This document shows, one piece after another, positions 36,399 through 44,563 of a DNA stretch of 64,000 nucleotides. Source of the stretch: Chryseobacterium oryzae (lineage in GTDB: Bacteria > Bacteroidota > Bacteroidia > Flavobacteriales > Weeksellaceae); assembly GCF_022811665.1 (NCBI RefSeq), contig NZ_CP094529.1, positions 3,067,264 through 3,131,263 on the forward strand, read 5' to 3'. Position 1 is the stretch's first letter, and each line of letters opens with the position of its first letter. Below the pieces are notes generated by a model. That model was given only the letters and a program-made list of their open reading frames with translations. It was not told the origin of the DNA and ran no database searches. Both the position numbers and the translations under genes were made by a program.

Positions 36399-37253
36399 AT
36401 GGCATTCGACTGGTTTAAAAGAAAAGCACAAAATATTACAACCTCTACAGATGAGAAGAAAGATGTTCCGAAAGGACTTTGGCATCAGACTCCGTCTGGA
36501 AAAGTAGTGGAACATGATGAACTTAAAAGAAACAATTATGTTTCTCCGGAAGATGGCTTCCACGTAAGAATAGGAAGTGCTGAGTTTTTTGATATCCTTT
36601 TTGACGAAGGCAAGTTTACCGAATTGGATGCTAATGTTGAAAGTATTGATATGCTCAACTTTAAAGACACAAAGTCGTATACTGACCGTCTGAAGGAAGT
36701 TAAAGCAAAAACAAAACTCACAGATTCTATTAGAAATGCTGTGGGAACCGTAAACGGAACCGAAATGGTGGTTTCTTGTATGGATTTCGCTTTCATTGGA
36801 GGATCTTTGGGTTCTGTAATGGGAGAAAAAATCAGAAGAGCGATTGATTACTGTATCGAGAAAAAACTTCCTTATATGATTATCTGCCAATCTGGTGGAG
36901 CAAGAATGCAGGAAGCAACCTATTCTTTGATGCAGTTGGCAAAAGTTCAGGCAAAACTGGCTCAGCTTTCAGAAGCGGGTCTTTTGTATATTGCCTACCT
37001 TTGCGATCCTACTTTTGGCGGAATTACCGCATCTTTCGCAATGACGGCAGACATCATCATGGCAGAACCTAAAGCATTGATCGGATTTGCAGGGCCAAGA
37101 GTAATCCGTGAAACCATCGGTAGAGATTTACCGGAAGGTTTCCAGACTTCAGAATTCCTTCAGGAAAAAGGGTTTGTAGATTTTATCGTTAAAAGAACAG
37201 AAATAAAAGATAAAGTATCGCAAACAGTAAATTTATTGGCTTCGAAAGCATAA
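36399..37253 (+). CDS. accD: Acetyl-CoA carboxylase carboxyltransferase subunit beta
   Basis: AccD with AccA transfers carboxyl from biotin to acetyl-CoA. The crotonase-like core is complete: [33 protein letters not shown] and [21 protein letters not shown]. The N-terminal region aligns with the zinc-ribbon stretch of other AccD proteins ([20 protein letters not shown]). The four zinc cysteines are all replaced. I believe this loss is shared by related Flavobacteriia. The length of 284 is normal. Confidence 0.93.
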   Translation: MAFDWFKRKAQNITTSTDEKKDVPKGLWHQTPSGKVVEHDELKRNNYVSPEDGFHVRIGSAEFFDILFDEGKFTELDANVESIDMLNFKDTKSYTDRLKEVKAKTKLTDSIRNAVGTVNGTEMVVSCMDFAFIGGSLGSVMGEKIRRAIDYCIEKKLPYMIICQSGGARMQEATYSLMQLAKVQAKLAQLSEAGLLYIAYLCDPTFGGITASFAMTADIIMAEPKALIGFAGPRVIRETIGRDLPEGFQTSEFLQEKGFVDFIVKRTEIKDKVSQTVNLLASKA

Positions 37254-37272
37254 AATTTAATTTAAATAAAAC

Positions 37273-37304
37273 AAATCTCTCTCAATTTGGGAGAGATTTT
37301 TATT
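37273..37304 (+). terminator. Terminator of accD
   Basis: AAATCTCTCTC and GGGAGAGATTT (one T-G pair) form a stem around AATTT, followed by a T-rich stretch on the + strand. The next gene starts only 5 nt later. Confidence 0.75.
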
Positions 37305-37308
37305 TTTT

Positions 37309-37821
37309 ATGAGGACTTTTAAAGTGATTTTCAACACCATAAAAAGCATGAGTTTAAAAAAAATTCTCAGGCTTTTGTCCGCTGTGTTACCCCATCCTAT
37401 TTTCTCGGTTTTAAGTTTTTATGCAACAATAAAGGCTTTTACCATTGCACAGAAGCTTTATCCTAAAACTGCCTCAAAAAATGGAAAAGGCAATGCCTTC
37501 AGACATGCATTTTGGTGCTGCCTCATTACCATGTACTGCAGTAAAGTATCTTCTCCTGAAAAAGCTTTGGATTTCTGTAAAAAAATTACAGATCTTCACG
37601 AAGAATTATTTCCCAATAAGCCATTGGAAACCAAAATGGATTTGCACAACAATAAGGTTGGGATGGATTATTTTATGGAGCTTCTCCCGGGAATTCACCG
37701 TCAGTTTTTTGAAAAAAGTTTCTTCGTAGAAGAGTTGCAAAAAAAAACAGCAAATGCAAAAGTGTTGAAAAACCTGGATGATGATTTTGCCGGAGAATTG
37801 GTTTATTTGGATGAAAAATAA
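37309..37821 (+). CDS. DUF6973-like protein
   Basis: The 170-residue protein has the pattern GKGNAFRHAFWCCL, then DLHEELFP and KMDLHNNKVGMDYF. The N-x-x-R-H-A, H-E and D-L-H-N-N motifs look like a set of metal or catalytic residues, as in the DUF6973 family that I recall. A hydrophobic stretch near 28-46 may anchor it. No activity is known. It starts just after the accD terminator and may have its own promoter inside it. Confidence 0.6.
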   Translation: MRTFKVIFNTIKSMSLKKILRLLSAVLPHPIFSVLSFYATIKAFTIAQKLYPKTASKNGKGNAFRHAFWCCLITMYCSKVSSPEKALDFCKKITDLHEELFPNKPLETKMDLHNNKVGMDYFMELLPGIHRQFFEKSFFVEELQKKTANAKVLKNLDDDFAGELVYLDEK

Positions 37822-37854
37822 AAATTAAGCGTTTCATTTATCCATTAAGAATAT

Positions 37855-37921
37855 AATTCCGTAGGAATATCAGCATAATTTCCCCAAAAATATACCGTTT
37901 AGATTACTAAGGAATGACAAA
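37855..37921. repeat. Short palindromic repeat element, copy 2 (decayed)
   Basis: The right arm (37901-37921, core AGATTACTAAGGAATGACAA) matches the right arm at 14470-14490 at 19 of 21 positions. The left arm (37855-37870, AATTCCGTAGGAATAT) is a weaker match. The spacing is nearly the same as in copy 1. The 194-bp gap also holds the leader of the next gene. Confidence 0.6.
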
Positions 37922-38015
37922 AATTCAGTAATTTTAATGTCGCCGAAATTTATATCTTCTCTCTTTTTGTAATCTTACTTTTTTTTAATTAAGTTTAAAC
38001 AATTAATTTCATCAA

Positions 38016-39419
38016 ATGGTTCTCAGCAGAATTTGGTCGGCGTTTATTATTATTGCGATTGCAATCGCGAGTATAAAATATATTTCATCAAGCCATTACA
38101 AAACCATTTTCAACGATATGGTGGTTGGAAAAGGCGGAGATACGGTACAAATTGCGACTCAAAATATGAGTGCGATAACGCCGCTTATAAGAGATAGTTT
38201 AATGAAAAAATCAGATTTTGCTGATAATAGAATTCATTACAAAACCGATTCTCTGAAACAAAATGTAAAGGTTTACCGTATTCAGGAATCAGATGGAGTG
38301 ATAGGAACTTCAGAAACAGCAGTAAAAATCTGTCTCGGTTTAATTGGAATTATGACATTATTTATGGGATTCATGAGTATTGCTGAAAAAGCTGGTGGAA
38401 TAAATCTGTTAAGCCGTTTAATTCAGCCATTTTTTTCGAAATTATTTCCCGAAATACCTAAAAACCACCCTTCTTTTGGACACATGCTGATGAACTTCAG
38501 TGCCAATCTTTTAGGTCTGGATAATGCAGCCACTCCTTTTGGTTTAAAAGCTATGGAAAGTCTGCAGACTTTAAATCCAAATAAAGACACCGCAAGCAAT
38601 TCACAAATTATGTTTCTCTGCCTTCACGCAGGAGGGATGACTTTAATTCCGGTTTCCATAATCGCCATACGAGCTTCAATGGGTTCGAAGACACCTACAG
38701 ATATTTTCTTGCCCTGTATGATTGCCACTTTTACAGCTACTTTGGCTGCAATGATCATTGTTTCGGCTTATCAGAAAATCAATTTATTAAGACCTGTTGT
38801 CATTGCGTATGTGGGCGGAATTTCTGCTATTATCGGACTTTTGGTAGTTTATTTGGTTCAATTAAGTAAAAATGAACTTGACGATTTCAGCAAGGTTCTA
38901 AGCAATGGACTCATCCTTTTCATTTTTGTTGCCATCGTTCTTGGAGCAGTTTACAAAAAAATAAATGTGTTTGATGCTTTTATTGACGGTGCAAAGGAAG
39001 GTTTCACTACCTGCGTGAAAATTATCCCGTATTTAGTGGGAATGTTAATCGCGATTTCTCTTTTAAGAACTTCAGGCGTTTTTGATGTAATAATTGACGG
39101 AATGAAATGGATCGCTTATTCAGCCAATGTAGATGCAAGATTTGTAGACGGACTTCCAACTGCTTTAATTAAGCCTTTATCTGGGTCTGGAGCCAGAGGA
39201 ATGATGGTGGATACTATGGCAACTTTCGGAGCAGACAGTTTTCAGGGGAAATTGGCAGCGGTTCTTCAGGGAAGCTCAGATACGACGTTTTATGTGATTG
39301 CAGTTTATTTCGGAGCTGTAGCCATTAAAAATACCAGATATACCGTAATTGCCATGCTTCTGGCAGATTTAGTAGGAATTATTACTTCTATTGTATTGGC
39401 GTATTTGTTTTTTGCTTAG
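38016..39419 (+). CDS. Nucleoside-recognition (Gate) membrane protein, SpmA-SpmB fusion type
   Basis: The 467-residue membrane protein has two Gate-domain halves. The first runs GLIGIMTLFMGFMSIAEKAG to NLLGLDNAATPFGLKAMESL, as in SpmA. The second runs from about residue 310 (KEGFTTCVKIIPYLVGMLIAI) to GSSDTTFYVIAVYFGA, as in SpmB. In spore formers these are separate genes; in Bacteroidota they are fused. The substrate is unknown. It is followed by a small gene 21 nt downstream. Confidence 0.87.
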   Translation: MVLSRIWSAFIIIAIAIASIKYISSSHYKTIFNDMVVGKGGDTVQIATQNMSAITPLIRDSLMKKSDFADNRIHYKTDSLKQNVKVYRIQESDGVIGTSETAVKICLGLIGIMTLFMGFMSIAEKAGGINLLSRLIQPFFSKLFPEIPKNHPSFGHMLMNFSANLLGLDNAATPFGLKAMESLQTLNPNKDTASNSQIMFLCLHAGGMTLIPVSIIAIRASMGSKTPTDIFLPCMIATFTATLAAMIIVSAYQKINLLRPVVIAYVGGISAIIGLLVVYLVQLSKNELDDFSKVLSNGLILFIFVAIVLGAVYKKINVFDAFIDGAKEGFTTCVKIIPYLVGMLIAISLLRTSGVFDVIIDGMKWIAYSANVDARFVDGLPTALIKPLSGSGARGMMVDTMATFGADSFQGKLAAVLQGSSDTTFYVIAVYFGAVAIKNTRYTVIAMLLADLVGIITSIVLAYLFFA

Positions 39420-39440
39420 ATAAATTTTAAACTTAAAAAT

Positions 39441-39830
39441 ATGATTACAGATAAAGAATTTACATTACGGCTGATCCGTCAGCTAACTCAGGCATTAGAA
39501 AAACTGATTTTGGATAAACCTGAAGAAAGTTTAATGCAAAAAGATTTAGATTTCGATTCTTTAATGAAAGATATTTTCAAATTCGATTTTGTAACACTTT
39601 CATCAAAATCAAAAGAAGAAATCATTGAAATTGTAAATGAAAGACAGGAAAGAGATCGTAAAGATTATTACGAAATGCTCGGAAATCTTTTCTATTATAA
39701 CGGAAAGGTCTTAAATAAACCCGATTTTTTAGCTAAAGCAAAAACTTTTTACGAGCTTTATTTACAAACCAGCGGAATTTTTGCACTTCCCATCATTAAC
39801 AGAATAAGCGAAATTAAGAATCTTTCTTAG
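39441..39830 (+). CDS. Conserved small cytoplasmic protein of unknown function
   Basis: The 129-residue protein has no signal peptide or membrane helix. It is rich in charged helices (KEFTLRLIRQLTQALEKLI, KSKEEIIEIVNERQERDRK), and the last 50 residues look like a single TPR-type helix pair (YNGKVLNKPDFLAKAKTFYELY). I do not recognise a named family, though DUF6483-like layouts are similar. It lies 21 nt after the SpmA-SpmB-like gene and ends at a terminator, so they form one unit. Confidence 0.6.
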   Translation: MITDKEFTLRLIRQLTQALEKLILDKPEESLMQKDLDFDSLMKDIFKFDFVTLSSKSKEEIIEIVNERQERDRKDYYEMLGNLFYYNGKVLNKPDFLAKAKTFYELYLQTSGIFALPIINRISEIKNLS

Positions 39831-39852
39831 ATTAAAATCGTTCTAATTTCAC

Positions 39853-39896
39853 AAAAAAAATGCTCACGACTTTTTATTATTGTGAGCATTTTCGTT
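39853..39896. terminator. Bidirectional terminator
   Basis: AAAATGCTCAC and GTGAGCATTTT form an 11-bp stem around 13 nt, between the convergent genes at 39441 and 39924. Confidence 0.75.
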
Positions 39897-39923
39897 TAAA
39901 ATCCTAAGTATTTAACTTCTAAA

Positions 39924-41720
39924 TTACTTTTGTTTCTTTGCCCAAAGCTCCATTTTTCTGTTGAGAACATCTAAAGGAAGACAACCCTGATTCAGAATTT
40001 CATCATGAAATTTAGCCAAACTGAATTTATTTCCAAGTTCTTTTTGATATTTTTCTCTCAGCTCTCTTATTCTTAAAGAACCGATTTTATAGCCTAAAGC
40101 CTGTCCGGGCATTGCCATATATCGTTCAACTTCTGCAACTGCTCCCGCTTCATCGTAGGCAATATTATTTAAAAAATAAGTAATTGCCTCTTCTCTGGTC
40201 ATTTTACCTGTATGAATCCCGGTATCTACCACCAAACGAACTGCACGAAGCATTTGATCGCTTAAATATCCCATTTTTTGGTAAGGATCTGTATATAAGC
40301 CAAACTCCGGACCTAAAGTTTCGCAATAATGTGCCCAACCTTCTCCATAAGCTCCAAACCAGCCAAATCTCATAAATTTTGGAAGTTTTGTATTTTCCTG
40401 CTGCAAAGAAACCTGATAATGATGTCCCGGAATTGCTTCATGCAAGAAAAGAGATTCCATTCCTGAAGTTACATTGAATTTTGTAGGATCTGGAATAGGC
40501 ATATAGAAAATACCCGGTCTTTTTCCATCCGGAGTTCCCTGAATATACTCTGCACTTGCACTCGCTTCACGAAATTTTTCTGTCTGTCGGATTTCAAACT
40601 TTGTTTTGGGAGTAACTCCAAACATGGTTTTTAGCTTTGGAGTAATTTTAGCTAAAATTCCGTTGAAGCCATCCAAAACCTCTTTAGATGTTTTATAAGG
40701 CATTGCTTTAGGATCTGTTTTTACAGAGGTAATAAACTGTTCCAAAGTTCCTGTGAAGCCAACCTGCTGTTTTACTTTTTCCATTTCACCCCGAAGCATC
40801 GCTACTTGTTGTAATCCTATTTTATTTATTTCTTCGGGAGTTTTGTTGGTGGTAGTCCAGCTTTTCGCATAAAATTCGTAGATGTTTTTACCATTAGGAA
40901 GGCTGTTGTAACCATCTGTTTCTCTAGCATTTGGCAAATATTCTTTTTCAAGGAAATCTCCCATTTTTTTATATGCCGGAATAATATTTTTTATGATAGA
41001 TTCCTTATAAAGTTTTGCATATTTATCTTTTTGATCTTTGGTGAAGTTTTTAGGAAAATTATTAATGGGACCATAGAAAATATTTTTTGCAAAATCTGTA
41101 GTAATAATTTCTTCTGACCTCATCTGAGGAATCATTTTGATGACTAGTTTTTTGGGTAAAACCATCTTATTGGTCATTCCTTCTTTGAAATTTTCTGTTG
41201 CCGCATTCATCCAAACCGGAAATTTCTCCATTCTTTTCAGCCAATCTTCATAATCTTTGTCTGTATTGAAAGGCTGACTTCCCTGCCCACTTCCGTATAA
41301 CGGAAAGCTTAAAGGCAAACCTCCAAACTGTGTAAAAGGAATATATTCCGGGTGGTAAACAAAAGCTTCAATTTTGTCATTCAAAGTAAAATCCAAAACA
41401 TCGTAAACTACTTTATCATCATCCGAAAGGCTTTTGTAATCTACATTTTTAAGCTGCTTAAGCACCGAATTATAAAATGCTAATTCTCCAGATATAAAAT
41501 CTTTGTCTATATTAATCGGTAACTGGTCGTTATATCTTAAATCTCCCTGAGAAGTAGCTTCTAAAGGATATAGCTTTAAATATTGCTCATAATAATTGGA
41601 AGCAATAGAATCTATATTCGTAGGCGTAACTTTGGTAATCGGAGAATCTGTTTTTTTACAGGAAATTACTGCCGATGTAAGACTGATTGCTAAAATGGCT
41701 TTCAGAAAGATATTTTTCAT
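39924..41720 (-). CDS. DUF885 family lipoprotein (putative zinc peptidase)
   Basis: The protein has a lipoprotein signal with lipobox AVISC. The catalytic-looking HEAIPGHHYQ motif is near residue 428 and an EGWAHYCE motif near 467. These two motifs define DUF885, related to M32-like and other zinc metallopeptidases. RYMAMPGQALGYKIG near 540 is also typical. The start at ATG 41720 (598 residues) places the signal peptide at the normal distance; an in-frame ATG at 41732 is also possible. It is single, and its substrate is unknown. Confidence 0.87.
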   Translation of the reverse strand: MKNIFLKAILAISLTSAVISCKKTDSPITKVTPTNIDSIASNYYEQYLKLYPLEATSQGDLRYNDQLPINIDKDFISGELAFYNSVLKQLKNVDYKSLSDDDKVVYDVLDFTLNDKIEAFVYHPEYIPFTQFGGLPLSFPLYGSGQGSQPFNTDKDYEDWLKRMEKFPVWMNAATENFKEGMTNKMVLPKKLVIKMIPQMRSEEIITTDFAKNIFYGPINNFPKNFTKDQKDKYAKLYKESIIKNIIPAYKKMGDFLEKEYLPNARETDGYNSLPNGKNIYEFYAKSWTTTNKTPEEINKIGLQQVAMLRGEMEKVKQQVGFTGTLEQFITSVKTDPKAMPYKTSKEVLDGFNGILAKITPKLKTMFGVTPKTKFEIRQTEKFREASASAEYIQGTPDGKRPGIFYMPIPDPTKFNVTSGMESLFLHEAIPGHHYQVSLQQENTKLPKFMRFGWFGAYGEGWAHYCETLGPEFGLYTDPYQKMGYLSDQMLRAVRLVVDTGIHTGKMTREEAITYFLNNIAYDEAGAVAEVERYMAMPGQALGYKIGSLRIRELREKYQKELGNKFSLAKFHDEILNQGCLPLDVLNRKMELWAKKQK

Positions 41721-41832
41721 GAGAATATACATTTAAAAAACAAAAATAACCAATATCATTATGTAAATGCATTTTGTATGCAGAATTTCTTAAAAAAAAA
41801 TTCAAAATATTTTTCACATTAGTACATTTTTC

Positions 41833-41840
41833 TATCTTTG
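41833..41840 (+). promoter_or_regulatory. Putative -7 box of the acidic-protein gene
   Basis: TATCTTTG fits TAnnTTTG, about 50 nt before ATG 41890. Confidence 0.4.
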
Positions 41841-41889
41841 TCTAAACCATTTAACATTCATCGTATTACTGTTCTTTTTGCAAGAAATA

Positions 41890-42351
41890 ATGAAAGGGAT
41901 TTTAAAAATTTACCATCCGGACGAAACACTAAAATACAACATAAAAAGCTCTTACTGCAAGGCTGTTTATAGTAATCAAAAACATTTACTGGAAGTAGAA
42001 ATCATTACAGATGACAGTCTGGATCATGTGGATGACGATTCTCTGCAATACAATTTTCCTCAGCTTTCTATGGAAATTTTTGATTTTCCGATAGATTCTG
42101 ACGAAATTGAAGGGCAAACTTTCCTCATTAATGATTCTGATGACGAAACTTTTACTGAAGTAGATTTGTTCGATGACGAACATGCTTACATCTATGACAA
42201 CGAACTTTGTTTTGAAAAAAACGAAGACAACGAACTACAGGTAATCTGGAAAGGAACGATTGACGATTTCTACACCGGATCCGAGACTCCTCTTCCATTC
42301 AGAATGAAATGCGAATTTAAGCCGGATGAAATTGTTATAGACGAAGATTAA
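41890..42351 (+). CDS. Acidic cytoplasmic protein of unknown function
   Basis: The 153-residue protein is strongly acidic, with clusters such as DDSLDHVDDDS and NDSDDETFTEVDLFDDEH. It lacks a signal peptide and membrane helices. The ends look like beta strands (LKIYHPDETLKYNIKSSY, FRMKCEFKPDEIVIDED). I do not recognise a family. An in-frame TTG at 41878 exists, but ATG 41890 is more likely. It is single, between a -7 box and a terminator. Confidence 0.6.
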   Translation: MKGILKIYHPDETLKYNIKSSYCKAVYSNQKHLLEVEIITDDSLDHVDDDSLQYNFPQLSMEIFDFPIDSDEIEGQTFLINDSDDETFTEVDLFDDEHAYIYDNELCFEKNEDNELQVIWKGTIDDFYTGSETPLPFRMKCEFKPDEIVIDED

Positions 42352-42379
42352 AAACATTAAGTTTTAGAAATCATTTAAT

Positions 42380-42432
42380 AAAAAAGCTTTAAACATTTAA
42401 ACCATTAAGGTGTAAATATTTAAAGCTTTTCT
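42380..42432. terminator. Bidirectional terminator
   Basis: AAAAGCTTTAAACATTT pairs with AAATATTTAAAGCTTTT around 15 nt. It lies between the convergent acidic-protein and kinase genes. Confidence 0.7.
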
Positions 42433-42486
42433 TATCTTGTTTAAATATGCCGTTTTGGCTTGATTTTTTTGATAAAGAAAAGAAAA

Positions 42487-43806
42487 TTATCTTTTATTTT
42501 TCTCTTTCTCCATCAACTCTTTAATTTTTCTGTCTTCCCAGTTTTTACCAATTGCAAAAACAGTCATCCCATGTGCAATAATGCCAATTCCCCATCCGAG
42601 CATAGGAAGATAAAACCAAAGATGATTAGGACTGGTTATTAGATTGAAAATAACTAAAAACGGAATGACGATACAATAAGAAATTAAATTTGCATAGAAA
42701 CTTTTAATTTCTTTAACCCGTTTATGTGCCCGTTCATAAGAATCGTTTTTAGTTTCTTCTATTTCATTTACCACTTGAGGTTTATGAGAAAGCATCGGAA
42801 GTTTTACTTTAAAATAATCTTCAGATTTTTCTATAAAAACATTTCTTTGGGTAAGCAAGGCATATCTCTGTACAATATTCGCTAAACCAATGCCTGCACT
42901 TTCTTTAATCTGCTCACGAACCTGGAGATTATTTTCAATGCAGAGTTGGTCTCCCTGGCTAAAAATTTTAATCAGTAAAGGCTTGGAAGAAGTCGCAAGG
43001 TTGTGTTTAATACAGTTTTCCAACAAGAGCTGTAAAGACAGAGGAACAACAAATTTTCTTACATCGGCTTCATTAACATCAAAAATAAAATCTACACTAT
43101 CTTCAAAGCGGGTTTTAAGTAAATCGCAATATATTTGGGCAAATTCTACTTCATCTTCCACAGAAACCAACTCTTTATCTTTCTGTTCCAAAACATACCG
43201 ATAAATCTTAGACATTGATGCAGTAAACTTCTGTGCCTGAACAGGATTTTCATCTATTAATGAGCTTAAAACATTTAATGAATTGAAAAGAAAATGAGGA
43301 TCCAGCTGGTTTTTTAAACTTTCTAACTGTGCATTGGCAGATTTTGCAATAAGCTTCTGTTCTACAACTTCTTTTTTAGTCGCTTTTTTAAGCTCTTCCA
43401 TGAAGCCTTTTGCATGAAGAAATGCAGAAATGAGTAATGCAATATTAATGGTAAACCAATTGATGAAATTGTATTTCCCAAGAAAATATTCTTCTGTTGT
43501 TGCTGCTTTCTGAAACACCACAAAATTGATGTAATTACAAAAATAAACAAGAATGATATTGGTAATTAAAATAGCTACAATGCTGATTATTGCACGCTTC
43601 GTTGTAGCTTCCGACCAGGGGAATTTTTTATTGAGAAAATCATTTATCAGTCCATTGCCGCCACCCAAAACAAATGAATACATGGATGAAATAAGAATCG
43701 TTAATCCAAAGTTTTCTATTGTCTTTTCAGTAGTAAAAAGAAAGAAAAAAAACATAGAAGTGGCAAGAGAAACCCACGCCAGCGTAATTACATTTTTACG
43801 TGTCAT
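42487..43806 (-). CDS. LytS-type sensor histidine kinase with a C-terminal 2TM domain
   Basis: The 439-residue protein has four membrane helices in residues 5-145, then a His-kinase domain. LDPHFLFNSLNVLSSL holds the phosphorylated His, LQLLLENCIKHN is the N box and AGIGLANIVQRYALL the G box. Residues from about 360 form an added 2TM domain (AHKRVKEIKSFYANLISYC to KNWEDRKIKELM), almost the same as the free protein at 24537. The start is ATG 43806; the frame runs back to a TTG at 43824. No regulator is adjacent, so the LytTR protein at 25179 is the likely partner. Confidence 0.9.
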   Translation of the reverse strand: MTRKNVITLAWVSLATSMFFFFLFTTEKTIENFGLTILISSMYSFVLGGGNGLINDFLNKKFPWSEATTKRAIISIVAILITNIILVYFCNYINFVVFQKAATTEEYFLGKYNFINWFTINIALLISAFLHAKGFMEELKKATKKEVVEQKLIAKSANAQLESLKNQLDPHFLFNSLNVLSSLIDENPVQAQKFTASMSKIYRYVLEQKDKELVSVEDEVEFAQIYCDLLKTRFEDSVDFIFDVNEADVRKFVVPLSLQLLLENCIKHNLATSSKPLLIKIFSQGDQLCIENNLQVREQIKESAGIGLANIVQRYALLTQRNVFIEKSEDYFKVKLPMLSHKPQVVNEIEETKNDSYERAHKRVKEIKSFYANLISYCIVIPFLVIFNLITSPNHLWFYLPMLGWGIGIIAHGMTVFAIGKNWEDRKIKELMEKEKNKR

Positions 43807-43879
43807 ACAGATTAATATCTTCAAAAATAGGATAAAAAAGCTGCGTTAGAAAAAATTCTGTTCACAGCTTTCCTAAAAT

Positions 43880-44527
43880 TTATTTTCCGGCTTGGCTGAT
43901 AAAATATTCAGCTTCCTCCTTTCCCCAGTTCGGATCCAGGGATGTTTTAGGGTTAAATGATTGATATTTTTCTAAAGCCATTTTGAAAAGTTCCATACCC
44001 TTTTCTTTACTTCCACCAAAATTTTCTGGAGTAAAGTACGTGTCTTCTGCTTTAATCAGGGTAACTCTTGGATTGGTAGGATCAAGCTTTTCTGCTACTT
44101 TCAGCTCTTGTTGAGCCTGAGATCCAAAGGTTCTGAATCTTTCCATCGGATTAGCCATCATTTTGAGCGAATAAATCATTTTCTGAAGAAGATGAATTTC
44201 TGAATTGTCTTTTTCCACAGCGTTTGCCGCATCTACAAATTTCTGTGCATTATCTGCCGCTTCATCCAAAGCTTCCGTTTTACCATTTTGCATCTCACTT
44301 CTTCCTTTCTGAATATAAGAAAGTGCTGCATAATAATTCGGTTGCCATTTTCCTTTTTCTTTTTCTGCAATTCTTTGAAAATCATTGGCAACTGCCAAAT
44401 AATCTTCTGAGGATTTCGACTGCTCTAGTTTAGAGATTTTTTCAGTCATAACTTTTTCATAATTACCCTGAGCATAAGCAACTAAGCTCATACAGCCTAA
44501 AGCAAAACTTAAAATGATTTTTTTCAT
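43880..44527 (-). CDS. Exported TPR-like protein downstream of a TonB receptor
   Basis: The 215-residue protein has a signal peptide ending near VAYAQ. Helical repeats of TPR type follow (YEKVMTEKISKLEQSKSSED, YYAALSYIQKGRSEMQNGK, VAEKLDPTNPRVTLIKAED). The C-terminal GGSKEKGMELFKMALEKYQ fits a last repeat. It follows the TonB-dependent receptor by 36 nt on the same strand, so it may be a periplasmic or surface partner of that receptor. The function is unknown. Confidence 0.75.
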   Translation of the reverse strand: MKKIILSFALGCMSLVAYAQGNYEKVMTEKISKLEQSKSSEDYLAVANDFQRIAEKEKGKWQPNYYAALSYIQKGRSEMQNGKTEALDEAADNAQKFVDAANAVEKDNSEIHLLQKMIYSLKMMANPMERFRTFGSQAQQELKVAEKLDPTNPRVTLIKAEDTYFTPENFGGSKEKGMELFKMALEKYQSFNPKTSLDPNWGKEEAEYFISQAGK

Positions 44528-44563
44528 GATTTTTAAATTTAAGATTAATATTTTAATGAATTT

